Positions 26,799 through 35,687 are shown, counted from the first letter of the stretch. The stretch is DNA of 64,000 bases from Cytobacillus solani (GCF_001420595.1 NZ_LJIX01000006.1:1181361-1245360), one strand, 5' to 3'. A program made the numbers and translations. Notes: generated by a model not told the origin, from the letters alone.

Positions 26799-27779
26799 TT
26801 ACTTAGATAAATTCTCGACGGCAGCACGTAAGAAGTTAACCTTGCTCCATGCAGTACCGCCTTGTGCCATAGGATCCACAGCATTTACGAATATTTGGTT
26901 GTTTTTTGCTGCGTCAATGCTTTGGAAGATTGGATTTTTTAATAAATCATCTAAAGCTGCAGGGTTATCGCTGTTTTCACTTTTCTCAAATTGTAGGAAA
27001 ACGATATCTGGATTTACATCTGCCAATGTTTCTAGACTAATCTCTTCTTGAGCAGCTGTTTTCGCAATTAATTCTGGAACTTTTAATCCTAAATCGTTAT
27101 AAATGACTGGATTTAAATAGACTTCGGCAGGATAAACAAACATGCTTCCTTGACGAACTCTAATGACGAAAACCTCTTTATCTTGTAAATTAGCAGAAAT
27201 GCTGGATTTTGCTTCCTCTGCATCTGTTTTGTAATCAGCGATGATTTTATCTGCTTCTGATGTCTTACCTGATAAAGTTCCCATTAAGCGTAAATTATCT
27301 TCCCAGTTAGTAGAAATATGCGATACGGGAATCATTGTCCCAATTTTATTTAATTGTTCGACAACTTCTTCTTTGTACTTAGAAGAACCTAAGATAACAT
27401 CCGGCTTTAAAGAAAGAATGGTTTCATAGTTTGGTTCTGTTTTTTCCCCAATGGATACAGCGCCTTCTAAATCAGCAGCCAGATAGGCTGGCAATTCACC
27501 AGCAGTGGTTACAGCTCCTAATGGCTTTACTCCAAGAATGGCAGCATCCTCCATCGCTTCTAAGCTTGCCGCAATAATATTATTTACTTCACCTGGTAAT
27601 GTATAGGATTCACCTAAGTATGTAATCGTCTGTTCAGTCGGAGCAGCTTCTTCTTTTGCTACTTCTTCCGTTTTCTTTTCCTCTTTAGGCTCATTACTAG
27701 TAGAGGCATCCTCACTATTTCCGCAAGCTGCTAAAAATGCAGCAGTCATTCCAATTAGTAATAGATTTTTTTTAATCAT
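26799..27779 (-). CDS. Ferri-siderophore-binding lipoprotein (FeuA-like)
   Basis: Lipoprotein of 326 aa: signal peptide with lipobox FLAAC, acylated cysteine near residue 19, a Glu/Lys/Thr-rich linker (residues 22-50), then a type III helical-backbone binding domain with GESYTLPGEVNNIIAAS, NYETILSLKPDVILG and VNPDIVFLQFEKSE. First gene of the iron operon, about 70 nt downstream of a near-perfect Fur box. Catecholate preference (bacillibactin or enterobactin) is inferred from the linked BesA-like esterase rather than from ligand residues. Confidence 0.92.
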   Translation of the reverse strand: MIKKNLLLIGMTAAFLAACGNSEDASTSNEPKEEKKTEEVAKEEAAPTEQTITYLGESYTLPGEVNNIIAASLEAMEDAAILGVKPLGAVTTAGELPAYLAADLEGAVSIGEKTEPNYETILSLKPDVILGSSKYKEEVVEQLNKIGTMIPVSHISTNWEDNLRLMGTLSGKTSEADKIIADYKTDAEEAKSSISANLQDKEVFVIRVRQGSMFVYPAEVYLNPVIYNDLGLKVPELIAKTAAQEEISLETLADVNPDIVFLQFEKSENSDNPAALDDLLKNPIFQSIDAAKNNQIFVNAVDPMAQGGTAWSKVNFLRAAVENLSK

Positions 27780-27817
27780 TATATAAATCTCCCTTTTTCA
27801 TCTTTCTTTCTTGTTAG

Positions 27818-27839
27818 TGTAAGTAGGCCTACTTATACA
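27818..27839. promoter_or_regulatory. 22-bp palindrome between Fur box and siderophore operon start
   Basis: TAAGTAGGCCTACTTA (27820-27835) is a perfect 16-bp dyad, extended to 22 bp with one mismatched pair. It lies between the Fur box and the ribosome site, in the presumed 5' leader or promoter. It has no T-run and resembles an operator more than a terminator. The binding factor is unknown. Confidence 0.5.
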
Positions 27840-27850
27840 AACGCAATCAA

Positions 27851-27865
27851 TGATAACGATTATCA
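27851..27865. promoter_or_regulatory. Fur box of the siderophore operon
   Basis: TGATAACGATTATCA fits the Bacillus Fur 7-1-7 consensus TGATAATNATTATCA with a single mismatch. It lies 72 nt before the binding-protein ATG on the minus strand, so the operon should be repressed by Fur when iron is plentiful. Confidence 0.88.
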
Positions 27866-28004
27866 ATTTCAATTACAAACTCAATTTAAATCATCCCACA
27901 GGAAATGTCAACCATATTTTTTGAAAAAACTACATAACGGATTTACAAAAATTCACAAAAAATTCATATGGGAATAGAGTCTAAACAAGAAAATAGTAGA
28001 AATA

Positions 28005-28096
28005 CTCGATAAAGTTAGAAAGTTGCTAGATAAAAGATTGAACGTGCTAGATAAATCGAAGAAATTACTAGATAACTTCGGTAAAGTGCTCAATAA
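28005..28096. repeat. Array E: five degenerate 21-bp repeats
   Basis: CT(A/C)GATAA-like cores start at 28005, 28026, 28047, 28068 and 28089, exactly 21 bp apart; a further CTAGATAA stands at 28140, out of register. On the plus strand the units read as LLDKxxK heptads, but no start codon with a ribosome site exists and the frame is closed by stops at 27975 and 28106, so coding is unlikely. Confidence 0.75.
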
Positions 28097-28202
28097 GTTT
28101 AAAAAATGAATGAAATTTGGCCGAAGAATGCTTGAAATGCTAGATAATTTTGGAAAAAGCACTTGCTTACGAAAATAGGAAACGAATCTAATAGCTGTTC
28201 GA

Positions 28203-28233
28203 AAAAAAATATCCGCCCATTTTCCGGGCGGAT
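28203..28233 (-). terminator. Terminator of the SLH-domain gene
   Basis: Perfect 8-bp stem ATCCGCCC (28211-28218) and GGGCGGAT (28226-28233), followed on the minus strand by ATTTTTTTT. It ends the SLH-domain transcript. Confidence 0.88.
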
Positions 28234-28252
28234 ACTTGCTTCGTTCATCATC

Positions 28253-30481
28253 TTAAAAATTGTAGAATTCTAATCCTTTTTTATATGCCTCATGAGCTAA
28301 AGGAATGACTGATAGGGCTAAATCAGCATAAGTCACTTCCTGCTTAGGATTGAACTTGTTATTCGTTGTTGTTAATAATCCCAATGATTGTGCCAGTGCC
28401 ACATAGCCAATATTTTCAGTCTTTACATCTTTGGCATCCGCAAATTTCAGCTGATAAATCCCTTGATTTTTGGCTGCTTGTTCAAGACCTAATATACGAA
28501 TATACCAAACTGCTAACTCCTCTCTTGTCAGACGTTCATCAAGATTGAAGGTTGCTCCGTCTTTTTTTAGTATTCCGAGTGAAACCGCACGTTCAACAAT
28601 TTGATATAATGGGTGGTCAGGTTTGATATTATCAAATGATTGACTTGTATTTGGTTTGCCTGGGTAATAATCGTTATAGAATCGAGTGAGAGACTTCATG
28701 ATGATTTCAAGGGCTGCACCCTTTGTAACCTTCGCATCTGCATTAAATGTTTTTAAATCTTTCACATCGATAATGCCTGATTGGATAAGATAGTTTAATT
28801 CTTTTTCCGCTCGTGGATGGGAAATGGTTTGCTGAGTAGTCTCAAACATATGATTCCATTCGCCTGTGAGTGCATTTAAATAGCTAAATGGATTTTTGTT
28901 AAATTCAGGTGTATATACAAGATGATAGTGATTATATTTTTTGCTATGACCTTCTCTTACATAGCTAAGATTTAGGCTTAATTGTTCAAGAAATTTCGCT
29001 TGTGCCTTTTCCTTTGAGATAACTTTATCAATGGATGGCCAATTTTGAATATCAGACTGAATAACATTTAGACTAAGCAGTGAGCCATCAGCTGCAATTG
29101 AGACTGAAAGCTGATCCCCATTTACGAGAATTCCATTTACAACTCTAGGGAAGCTGAAATGATAGGTTTCACTTTCTTCTTCGTAAAAAGTTTCCCCGAT
29201 CGGCATGGCATAGTTATGAAGATAAGATGGGGAATACTGTTTTAAATACGTTACTGCTTGTTTAAGCGCATCCTCTTTAGATATGGCTTGCCCATTTTTT
29301 TTGCTTAAGTTATTCTCTCTAAGTAAATCATTCTTGATGTTGTGGTACTGGATAATTTCTCCTGTACGTTTATCTAGTTCCAGGTCTGTTCCCGTTCCGC
29401 CATTCTTGTGTTCATACATATATTGAATGGTAATCACTTCTTGGCCATTATGATTTTTTCTTTCATCAATTGATTGGATATTTAGTTTAATCTCATCTGA
29501 ATTAATTTTGAGCAGTTCTTGAGCAAAAGCTTTCGCATCGCTTAAGGAGAATTTAGTATGCTTTGGTGCGAGCGGCTGAGTGACGATGTGTTCAATTTTC
29601 CTTTCCTTTGAAAGTTCAGGAGAAAAGCCGTTTAATTTTTTCCACTCACCGGAAAGTGCATGGATACCGATTACGTTATTTGTTGGCGAATAAACAAGAT
29701 TTACCTGTTTCTCACCTGTTTGGTAATCCGCTTCTATGCTATACTGCAAATCGACTGTAAGGTTCTCTTTAATCTTCTTCACTGCTTCATCCTTAGATAG
29801 AACTTTTGCTGCATCATCAAATGATGGTGAACTATTGCTGCCTAAGTTGCGGTAAAAGTTACTAATCTCCCCATTACCAAGCACAGTGATTTGAATACTT
29901 TGGTCTGAAATAGGAACTTTATTTTTTGTCTTTACGAAGGAGAATGTATAACGGATAGGTTCTGTAAGTACTTGATTACTTGGATAGTAGTCGATGAGGT
30001 CTTTATCAAGCTGGTATTCACTACTATTAGGGAACTTTTTTAGAAATGCTTGCGCCACTTCTTTTGCTTTTTCTTTTGTTACTTTTGCAGGAAATAAAGC
30101 ATCCTCTGCATCGGCAGGGTCATAATAATAGCTTTCAATCTCTAGCTTATCCCCAATAAAGCCAACGCTTCCATATAGATTCTTCCCGTTAACCTTTTTC
30201 TGAAAGCTTAAGTCGTGGCGAATCGTGTCATCACCAGGAAATTGCAAGCCTGTCCCCAAGTGGAAGTCACTATCATTTAAAAATGAAAATTGCGGGAAAA
30301 ATTCTTTAAATTTCTTGATTAGCTCACTTTTCGAAACAACCTTTTCTGACTGAGCAATTTGAATTTGCGCAGTGTTAAGATTCTCATTCCCAAATGATGT
30401 TGCACTTGCTCCTGGTGCAAGAATTCCAATCGATAATCCAGTAGAAAGTGTGATGATTCCGAGTTTCTTTAATTTTTTCAA
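28253..30481 (-). CDS. Secreted YcdB/YcdC-PepSY repeat protein with C-terminal SLH domains
   Basis: Surface protein of about 742 aa. TTG at 30481 is the start (AGGAGGG site just upstream); the longer frame to 30505 is rejected. A signal peptide (MKKLKKLGIITLS to GASA) is followed by two or three YcdB/YcdC/PepSY-like modules (residues about 35-280 and 290-560, with recurring KEKAxxxAxxFL and LTGEW motifs). Three S-layer homology repeats close the protein (about 565-735, with VTKGAALEIIMK, LTREELAVWYIRILG, VTYADLALSVIPL). SLH domains usually anchor proteins to pyruvylated cell-wall polymer; PepSY modules may act as protease inhibitors. Exact role unknown. Monocistronic with its own terminator. 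Confidence 0.88.
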   Translation of the reverse strand: MKKLKKLGIITLSTGLSIGILAPGASATSFGNENLNTAQIQIAQSEKVVSKSELIKKFKEFFPQFSFLNDSDFHLGTGLQFPGDDTIRHDLSFQKKVNGKNLYGSVGFIGDKLEIESYYYDPADAEDALFPAKVTKEKAKEVAQAFLKKFPNSSEYQLDKDLIDYYPSNQVLTEPIRYTFSFVKTKNKVPISDQSIQITVLGNGEISNFYRNLGSNSSPSFDDAAKVLSKDEAVKKIKENLTVDLQYSIEADYQTGEKQVNLVYSPTNNVIGIHALSGEWKKLNGFSPELSKERKIEHIVTQPLAPKHTKFSLSDAKAFAQELLKINSDEIKLNIQSIDERKNHNGQEVITIQYMYEHKNGGTGTDLELDKRTGEIIQYHNIKNDLLRENNLSKKNGQAISKEDALKQAVTYLKQYSPSYLHNYAMPIGETFYEEESETYHFSFPRVVNGILVNGDQLSVSIAADGSLLSLNVIQSDIQNWPSIDKVISKEKAQAKFLEQLSLNLSYVREGHSKKYNHYHLVYTPEFNKNPFSYLNALTGEWNHMFETTQQTISHPRAEKELNYLIQSGIIDVKDLKTFNADAKVTKGAALEIIMKSLTRFYNDYYPGKPNTSQSFDNIKPDHPLYQIVERAVSLGILKKDGATFNLDERLTREELAVWYIRILGLEQAAKNQGIYQLKFADAKDVKTENIGYVALAQSLGLLTTTNNKFNPKQEVTYADLALSVIPLAHEAYKKGLEFYNF

Positions 30482-30776
30482 GATATCCCTCCTAATATTT
30501 AGCATTCCTGATAATTATATCCTATATTGGTAGTTTTGTGGGTGTAAAATCTACAATGGAAAAAGTCTTTTTTACTTGCTAATGCTCTAATTTATTTTTA
30601 TAGACCTTTTTGTACCTGTTGTTTTATATACCAGTATAATCATACTTTGATAATATTTTTAATAATCATAGATTTATTTTCAGAAAAATAAGAAAATAAG
30701 CATGAGGAGTTAAGGGGATGTATATAAATAAGTAATCTTATACATTCATATTGGGTCACATGTTACTGATTCGATC

Positions 30777-30833
30777 AGGCATGGTGGTAAAAATAAAGAG
30801 ACAAACCCTCTTTTATTACCCCATGCCTTTTTA
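30777..30833 (+). terminator. Long hairpin with T-run, orphan terminator
   Basis: AGGCATGG...AAAGAG (30777-30800) pairs imperfectly with CTCTTTTATTACC...CATGCCT (30808-30828), then TTTTT. No intact plus-strand gene precedes it. It may end a lost transcript or be a leader structure before the decayed EIIA segment. Confidence 0.5.
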
Positions 30834-30914
30834 GGTTCCTTTGAAATAAGGAGTAGTCCATTTGTATCAAAATTTTTCGAGAAATGTTGGCTGGAGAAAT
30901 ATTCTCCAAGTGCT

Positions 30915-31193
30915 TTCATTGGATCAGTATTCAGTAAGAAAATGAGGGAAGAAGGCATAGCTATTTTACCAAAGGATGGAGGAATTCATGCTCCTTCCGA
31001 AGGGACCATTATCCTTGTGGCTGAAACGAAGCATGCCAGAACAGAGGTATTTATTCATGTTGGTTTGAAAGAGTTTTCGTTAAACGGGCAGGGGTTCCGT
31101 GTTCTTGTTAAGAATCGTGTGGGGGTGAGATGCCCATCGATGAAGTGGGATGTATCGCCATCATTTGCACACGATGAAGCTGAAAGGAGGTGA
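30915..31193 (+). pseudogene. Decayed PTS EIIA-Glc-type domain
   Basis: The frame reads FIGSVFSKKMREEGIAI, then HAPSEGTIILVAETKHA and EVFIHVGLKEFSLNGQGF, the order of EIIA-Glc/Crr-type domains including the phospho-histidine region IHVGL. About ten residues are missing between the two histidine motifs, the N-terminal part is unrecognisable, and the C-terminal part decays into unrelated sequence. No ribosome site fits. It sits just before an EIICB gene that lacks its own EIIA, so it is probably a remnant of a former partner. The next 190 bp (31194-31379) show nothing recognisable beyond the nagP-like ribosome site region. Confidence 0.7.
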
Positions 31194-31379
31194 TTTGCGT
31201 CAGACGATTCGCTAACGATGATTATCAGGGAGATGGTTGCAATTGATTAAAAGGCATTGGAAAATTGCTGTGGAGGAGGATGATCCTTCATAGGGTGCGC
31301 TAAAGGAAGGGAATTAGGATGAAGTGAATAGTGGTCATGTAATCATTTAATCAAATAATGAATAGGGGTTGGGTCTAAT

Positions 31380-32828
31380 ATGAAGAAGTTTTTACAAAGG
31401 CTCGGACGCTCGCTCATGCTGCCGGTAGCTGTATTGCCAGCTGCTGCGATCCTGATGGGGATTGGGTATTGGATTGACCACGATGGCTGGGGCTCTGGAA
31501 ATGCACTAGCAGCATTTTTAATTAAAGCAGGGGGTTCGATCCTTGATCATATTCCGATTCTTTTTGCGGTTGGGGTTGCACTTGGCATGTCAAAGGAAAA
31601 GGATGGATCTGCAGCACTAAGCGGACTGATTTCATTCTTAGTTGTAACAACCATGCTTTCAACGGATACGGTAGCCTTATTACAAGGGATCGATCCCGAA
31701 AGTGTCAATGCAGCATTTGCGAAAATTGATAATGCATTTATAGGTATTCTTTCCGGACTTATTGCTGCATGGATGTACAATCGATTTAGCCATGTAAAAC
31801 TGCCAGACTTTTTGGCATTCTTTAGCGGGAAGCGGCTGGTGCCAATCATGTCTGCCGTATCCATGCTTGTAGTCTCAGCGGCTTTATTCTTTATTTGGCC
31901 AGTTGTCTATAGCGGATTGGTATCCTTTGGGGAAGCGATTAGCAGTTTAGGAGCTGCTGGTGCAGGAATATATGGATTCTTCAATCGTCTCTTAATTCCA
32001 ACTGGTTTGCATCATGCATTAAATGCAGTCTTTTGGTTTGATACAGTTGGCATCAATGATATCGGGAACTTCTGGGCAAGCGCTGGGGAGAAGGGCGTAA
32101 CGGGCATGTATCAAGCTGGATTTTTCCCGATTATGATGTTTGGCTTACCAGCTGCAGCATTAGCGATGTATCATACGGCTAAAACAGGGAAAAAGAAAAT
32201 GGTTGCTTCTTTAATGCTAGCAGCAGGCTTTGCTTCATTTTTCACAGGTGTAACCGAGCCGATTGAATTTGTCTTCATGTTCTTAGCACCAGCTCTTTAT
32301 GTCGTCCATGCAGCATTAACAGGTCTTTCCTTATTTATTGCAGCAGCCTTCCAATGGACGGCCGGCTTCGGATTTAGTGCAGGATTTATTGATTTTGCCT
32401 TAAGCCTGCGCATTCCCATTGCGAACATGCCATTGATGCTAGTGGTGCAGGGATTAGGCTTTGCTCTCGTTTACTATTTCTTATTCCGCTTCTTAATCGT
32501 GAAATTCGACTTGAAAACGCCTGGCAGAGGGGATGATATGGAAGACGAGGAAGAAGGCAGCGTTGGAAATGCTTCAACGAATAAATTTTCAGAAATGGCA
32601 GCAACTATTTATGAAGGACTAGGCGGAGATGAAAATGTTGTATCCGTTGATTATTGCGCCACTCGTTTACGTGTAGAGGTAGAAACGGTTGATAAAGTCG
32701 ATCAAAAGAAAATTAAATTAACAGGTGTACCTGGCATCAATGTGATCGGACCACAAAGCATCCAAGTCATCATCGGAACAAATGTCCAGTTTGTTGCAGA
32801 TGAAGTGGAAAAGATTCGGAAAAAGTAA
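31380..32828 (+). CDS. nagP: PTS EIICB transporter, N-acetylglucosamine/glucose type
   Basis: Membrane protein of 482 aa. The EIIC domain (residues about 1-375) begins with KKFLQRLGRSLMLPVAVLPAAAILMGIG, has LLIPTGLHHALNAVFWF and the GVTEPIEFVFMFLAP signature. A short acidic linker (about 385-398) leads to EIIB (about 405-480) with the phosphorylated cysteine in DYCATRLRVEV. Length and lack of a fused EIIA match NagP-type GlcNAc permeases better than PtsG. It imports and phosphorylates the sugar using a shared EIIA. The upstream ribosome site is weak. Specificity is inferred from family resemblance. Confidence 0.85.
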   Translation: MKKFLQRLGRSLMLPVAVLPAAAILMGIGYWIDHDGWGSGNALAAFLIKAGGSILDHIPILFAVGVALGMSKEKDGSAALSGLISFLVVTTMLSTDTVALLQGIDPESVNAAFAKIDNAFIGILSGLIAAWMYNRFSHVKLPDFLAFFSGKRLVPIMSAVSMLVVSAALFFIWPVVYSGLVSFGEAISSLGAAGAGIYGFFNRLLIPTGLHHALNAVFWFDTVGINDIGNFWASAGEKGVTGMYQAGFFPIMMFGLPAAALAMYHTAKTGKKKMVASLMLAAGFASFFTGVTEPIEFVFMFLAPALYVVHAALTGLSLFIAAAFQWTAGFGFSAGFIDFALSLRIPIANMPLMLVVQGLGFALVYYFLFRFLIVKFDLKTPGRGDDMEDEEEGSVGNASTNKFSEMAATIYEGLGGDENVVSVDYCATRLRVEVETVDKVDQKKIKLTGVPGINVIGPQSIQVIIGTNVQFVADEVEKIRKK

Positions 32829-32899
32829 GATTAGTCATTTCATAATATGTGAGTTTTGGCTCAAAGTGGAGGAGTGTAATTGGATTGGTTTCCCGAACT

Positions 32900-33460
32900 T
32901 GATAGATTTCAAAGAAACGGTCGCCAATAAGGTGTATTGGTACCTGAGACTCTCCTATTTTTATTAAAACGGTCGCCGATAGGGTGCATTGATTCCCGAA
33001 ACACTACTATATTTAATAAAACGGTCGCCAATAAGGTGCATTGGTACCCGAAACACTACTATATTTAATAAAACGGTCGCCAATAAGGTGTATTGGTTCC
33101 AGAATCTCTACTATATTTAATAAAACGGTTGCCAATAAGGCGTATTGGTACCCGAAACTCAACTATATTTGATTAAACGGTCGCCAATAAGTAGTATTGG
33201 TACCCGAAACTCAACTATTTTTGAAAAAACAGTCGCCAATAAGGTGTATTGGTTCCAGAATCTCTACTATATTTAATAAAACGGTCGCCAATAAGTAGTA
33301 TTGGTTCCAGAACCTCTACTATTTTTGAAAAAACAGTCACCAATAAGGCGTATTGGTACCCGAAACTCAACTATTTTCAATAAAAAGGTCGCCAATAGAC
33401 CCTATTGGCGACCTTAACCTTATTAATCTCTGCAAAATAGTCGCCAAGAAAATGTAGTAG
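32900..33460. repeat. Array C: eleven imperfect 52-bp intergenic repeats
   Basis: The C(G/A)GTCGCC cores recur at exactly 52-bp steps: 32918, 32970, 33022, 33074, 33126, 33178, 33230, 33282, 33334, 33386 and a weak copy at 33438. Each unit contains the small dyad CCAATA-N5-TATTGG followed by a TACCCGAAACTCAACTAT-like segment. Copy 10 has evolved into, or derives from, a perfect 14-bp terminator stem. The array fills the gap between convergent nagP-like and alcohol dehydrogenase genes. Confidence 0.93.
33385..33416. terminator. Bidirectional terminator embedded in array C
   Basis: Perfect 14-bp stem AAGGTCGCCAATAG (33385-33398) and CTATTGGCGACCTT (33402-33415), loop ACC, with CTTTTTATT on the minus strand for the alcohol dehydrogenase gene. 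It coincides with the tenth repeat unit. Confidence 0.85.
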
Positions 33461-33466
33461 ATTTCC

Positions 33467-34666
33467 TTAGTCTTTAATCATTTGATAAAGAGCCAGCAGG
33501 TCCTTTCTTGATAAAATTTGCGGAACGGGGTAAAGTGGATTGGCTTCTTTAAATGCACGCTCGACCATTAAGGGAATGTCGCTGTCAATTATCCCGGTTA
33601 CCTTAGAGGGAATGTTCATTTTTTGATTTAAATCCTTTATTGCTTCAATAAACATTGCTGCCTTCTGTTCAATTGAATCAGCAGACCCGCCAATTCCGGC
33701 AATATCAGCTAATTCGGCTAATGGTTTATGTACAGACTTGCCATAGTAAGTGAGAACATAAGGCAAAATAATGGCATTTGCCAGTCCATGCGGTACTCCA
33801 TAAAATCCGCCTAATGTATGTGCAATCGCATGGACATACCCTACATATGCACGCGTAAATGCCATACCTGCAAGATACGCTGCTCTTTGCATATTGATTC
33901 GTGCCTCTATATTTGTCCCATTAGAATAAGCTTCATAGATGTTATCGAAAATCAGTTTTACCGCCTCTTGACTATACGCTATTGTCTCTGATGTATTGCT
34001 TTTGCCGATGTATGCCTCGATGGCATGTGTTAACGCGTCAATACCTGTTGTTGAAGTAATATGCGGTGGCAGCTGAACAGTAAGCAAAGGATCAAGGACA
34101 GCATAGTGCGGAATAAGTGACATATCATTGATTGCATATTTTTCATGGGTTTGGCTATTTGATACAACGGCAACAACCGTTGCTTCACTTCCTGTACCGG
34201 CGGTAGTTGGAACAGCTATGAGAAGAGGGATCTTTTTTCTTATCTTTAGTTCGCCCTTCATTTGCGGAATGCTTTTTTCAGGTCTGGCTACACGAGCACC
34301 TACACCCTTGGCACAGTCCATTGGTGAACCACCGCCAAAGGCAATCATTCCTTTACAGTTGGCTGCTTTGTATTGTTCGAGTGCTTCTTCAATATTGTCA
34401 ATCGTCGGATTAGGAATCGTTTGATCATATAAAACATATTCAATGTCTGAATCCTCTAACCCTCTTAGTAAACCATTGATAAGTCCAAGTGAGGTAATCC
34501 CTTTGTCAGTAACGATTAGTACACGATCAATTTCCTTGTCCAAAAGAAGTTTTGGCACCTTATTTAAGCTGTTTTTGCCTTCTATTAGTTCGGGCTTACG
34601 CCAGGGCATAAAGTTTGATGCCAGTCTGAAAGCGCCTTGATAAACCCGGCAATATAATTTGAACAT
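33467..34666 (-). CDS. Iron-containing alcohol dehydrogenase
   Basis: Group III dehydrogenase of 399 aa. The nucleotide-binding part has AFGGGSPMDCAKGVG and PTTAGTGSEATVVAVV. The metal site region shows the expected Asp/His ligands in TGIDALTHAIEAYIG, HAIAHTLGGFYGVPHG and downstream. The frame opens at 34720, but GGAGGG at 34672-34677 fixes the ATG at 34666 (MFKLYCRVYQG). It oxidises or reduces alcohols and aldehydes with NAD(P). The substrate is unknown. Monocistronic, ended by the array C terminator. Confidence 0.9.
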   Translation of the reverse strand: MFKLYCRVYQGAFRLASNFMPWRKPELIEGKNSLNKVPKLLLDKEIDRVLIVTDKGITSLGLINGLLRGLEDSDIEYVLYDQTIPNPTIDNIEEALEQYKAANCKGMIAFGGGSPMDCAKGVGARVARPEKSIPQMKGELKIRKKIPLLIAVPTTAGTGSEATVVAVVSNSQTHEKYAINDMSLIPHYAVLDPLLTVQLPPHITSTTGIDALTHAIEAYIGKSNTSETIAYSQEAVKLIFDNIYEAYSNGTNIEARINMQRAAYLAGMAFTRAYVGYVHAIAHTLGGFYGVPHGLANAIILPYVLTYYGKSVHKPLAELADIAGIGGSADSIEQKAAMFIEAIKDLNQKMNIPSKVTGIIDSDIPLMVERAFKEANPLYPVPQILSRKDLLALYQMIKD

Positions 34667-34784
34667 AATCGCCCTCCATTTAATTCGAAATATTCTATCT
34701 ATATCATTTAATCGTATCATTTAATAGGGGAAATTTCTTCTAGCTGTCAATTAACTTTTTTTTCGACAAATTTCACAAAAGTTC

Positions 34785-34813
34785 TTGACCAGCTCATAGA
34801 ACAGGAGTATTAT
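34785..34813 (+). promoter_or_regulatory. Sigma-A promoter of tRNA-Gly
   Basis: TTGACC (34785-34790), 17-bp spacer, TATTAT (34808-34813), about 50 nt before the tRNA. Confidence 0.75.
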
Positions 34814-34862
34814 ATAGAAGTTGATTGAATGACAGAATTTTTTACATAATAACCTATATTTT

Positions 34863-34936
34863 GCGGGTGTAGTTTAGTGGTAAAACCACAGCCTTCCAAG
34901 CTGTTGTCGAGGGTTCGATTCCCTTCACCCGCTCCA
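34863..34936 (+). tRNA. tRNA-Gly (anticodon UCC), CCA encoded
   Basis: A 74-nt cloverleaf: acceptor stem GCGGGTG/CACCCGC, D-loop AGTTTAGTGGTAAAA, anticodon stem-loop CAGCCTTCCAAGCTG with anticodon TCC, T-arm GAGGGTTCGATTCCCTT, discriminator T and genomic CCA. Single tRNA gene with its own promoter and terminator. Confidence 0.96.
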
Positions 34937-34946
34937 TACATATCAC

Positions 34947-34990
34947 AACGCAGTGTTTCGTTTCGAAGAAAACGAGGTGCTGCGTTTTTT
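34947..34990 (+). terminator. Rho-independent terminator after tRNA-Gly
   Basis: AACGCAG (34947-34953) pairs with CTGCGTT (34980-34986); inner bases pair imperfectly (TGTTTCGTTT with AAAACGAGG); TTTTTT follows. It could also serve the minus-strand B3/4 gene. Confidence 0.8.
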
Positions 34991-35018
34991 CCATTTTAAT
35001 AGAAAAAAGGATGCTGAA

Positions 35019-35687
35019 TTAGCACCCGATAATCTCAAAATTCCCATCCCCGCCATGAACTTGAATAAACATATTCATTAATGACTCCACCATTCTAGAA
35101 GCTTCATCACTGCTCATTGAAGGGCGCAAATAAACAATTTGCACAGCATTCTTCGTTTTTTCCGTTACACATGTTCTTTCCGAATCAACGAATGGACTGC
35201 CAAATGGCCCTTTTTCATCTGCACTCAAAATTAAATTCTGCAGAGAGTTCACTCGTCCATTTAACCCTATGTATTCTTCGCCTTCAGACCCCTTTCTAAT
35301 TTCAACCGTGCCGTTTAGTTGATCTGCATCATAGATGCCAATTGGGATTTGATATTGTAAGGAGAAGAAATTATTAATATCAGTTGAACTGTTAACTGGC
35401 TTTAAATAATCCTGCTTCTTCACTCTTCTATACAGAGCTTCAGCAGAATGACGATAACGGTTCGGATCCTTCCCGCAGGCTTTAACAATCTGCCGCCATT
35501 CTTTAATCCCGTCTAAATCCGTTACATTCTTCTCTTCTAAATCGAAAAAAATCGATTCCTGAAATAATTGCAGGCGTCCTTTGACCATTTGCGGAGAATC
35601 ACCTACTCGTATATTCTGATAACGAATCACACCAACTTTAAATACTGGGAAAAGTGTACAAAGCTCTGGTGAAATATGAATTTCCAA
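35019..35687 (-). CDS. B3/B4 tRNA-synthetase-beta-type domain protein
   Basis: Soluble protein of about 222 aa matching the free-standing B3/4 domain family (fold shared with the PheRS beta-subunit editing domain): IKEWRQIVKACGKDPNRYRHSAEALYRRV, LQYQIPIGIYDADQLNG and a GPFGSPFVDSERTCV segment are typical. Start TTG 35687 is preferred because GGAGGTGG lies 7 nt before it; TTG 35702 overlaps that site. The family is suspected to act in aminoacyl-tRNA or amino-acid quality control, unproven. Confidence 0.78.
   Translation of the reverse strand: MEIHISPELCTLFPVFKVGVIRYQNIRVGDSPQMVKGRLQLFQESIFFDLEEKNVTDLDGIKEWRQIVKACGKDPNRYRHSAEALYRRVKKQDYLKPVNSSTDINNFFSLQYQIPIGIYDADQLNGTVEIRKGSEGEEYIGLNGRVNSLQNLILSADEKGPFGSPFVDSERTCVTEKTKNAVQIVYLRPSMSSDEASRMVESLMNMFIQVHGGDGNFEIIGC

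Noticed and set aside
28253-30481. SLH protein as part of the siderophore operon
   Set aside because: It has its own signals and terminator, and the siderophore operon starts with its own Fur-controlled promoter downstream of it in minus-strand order.
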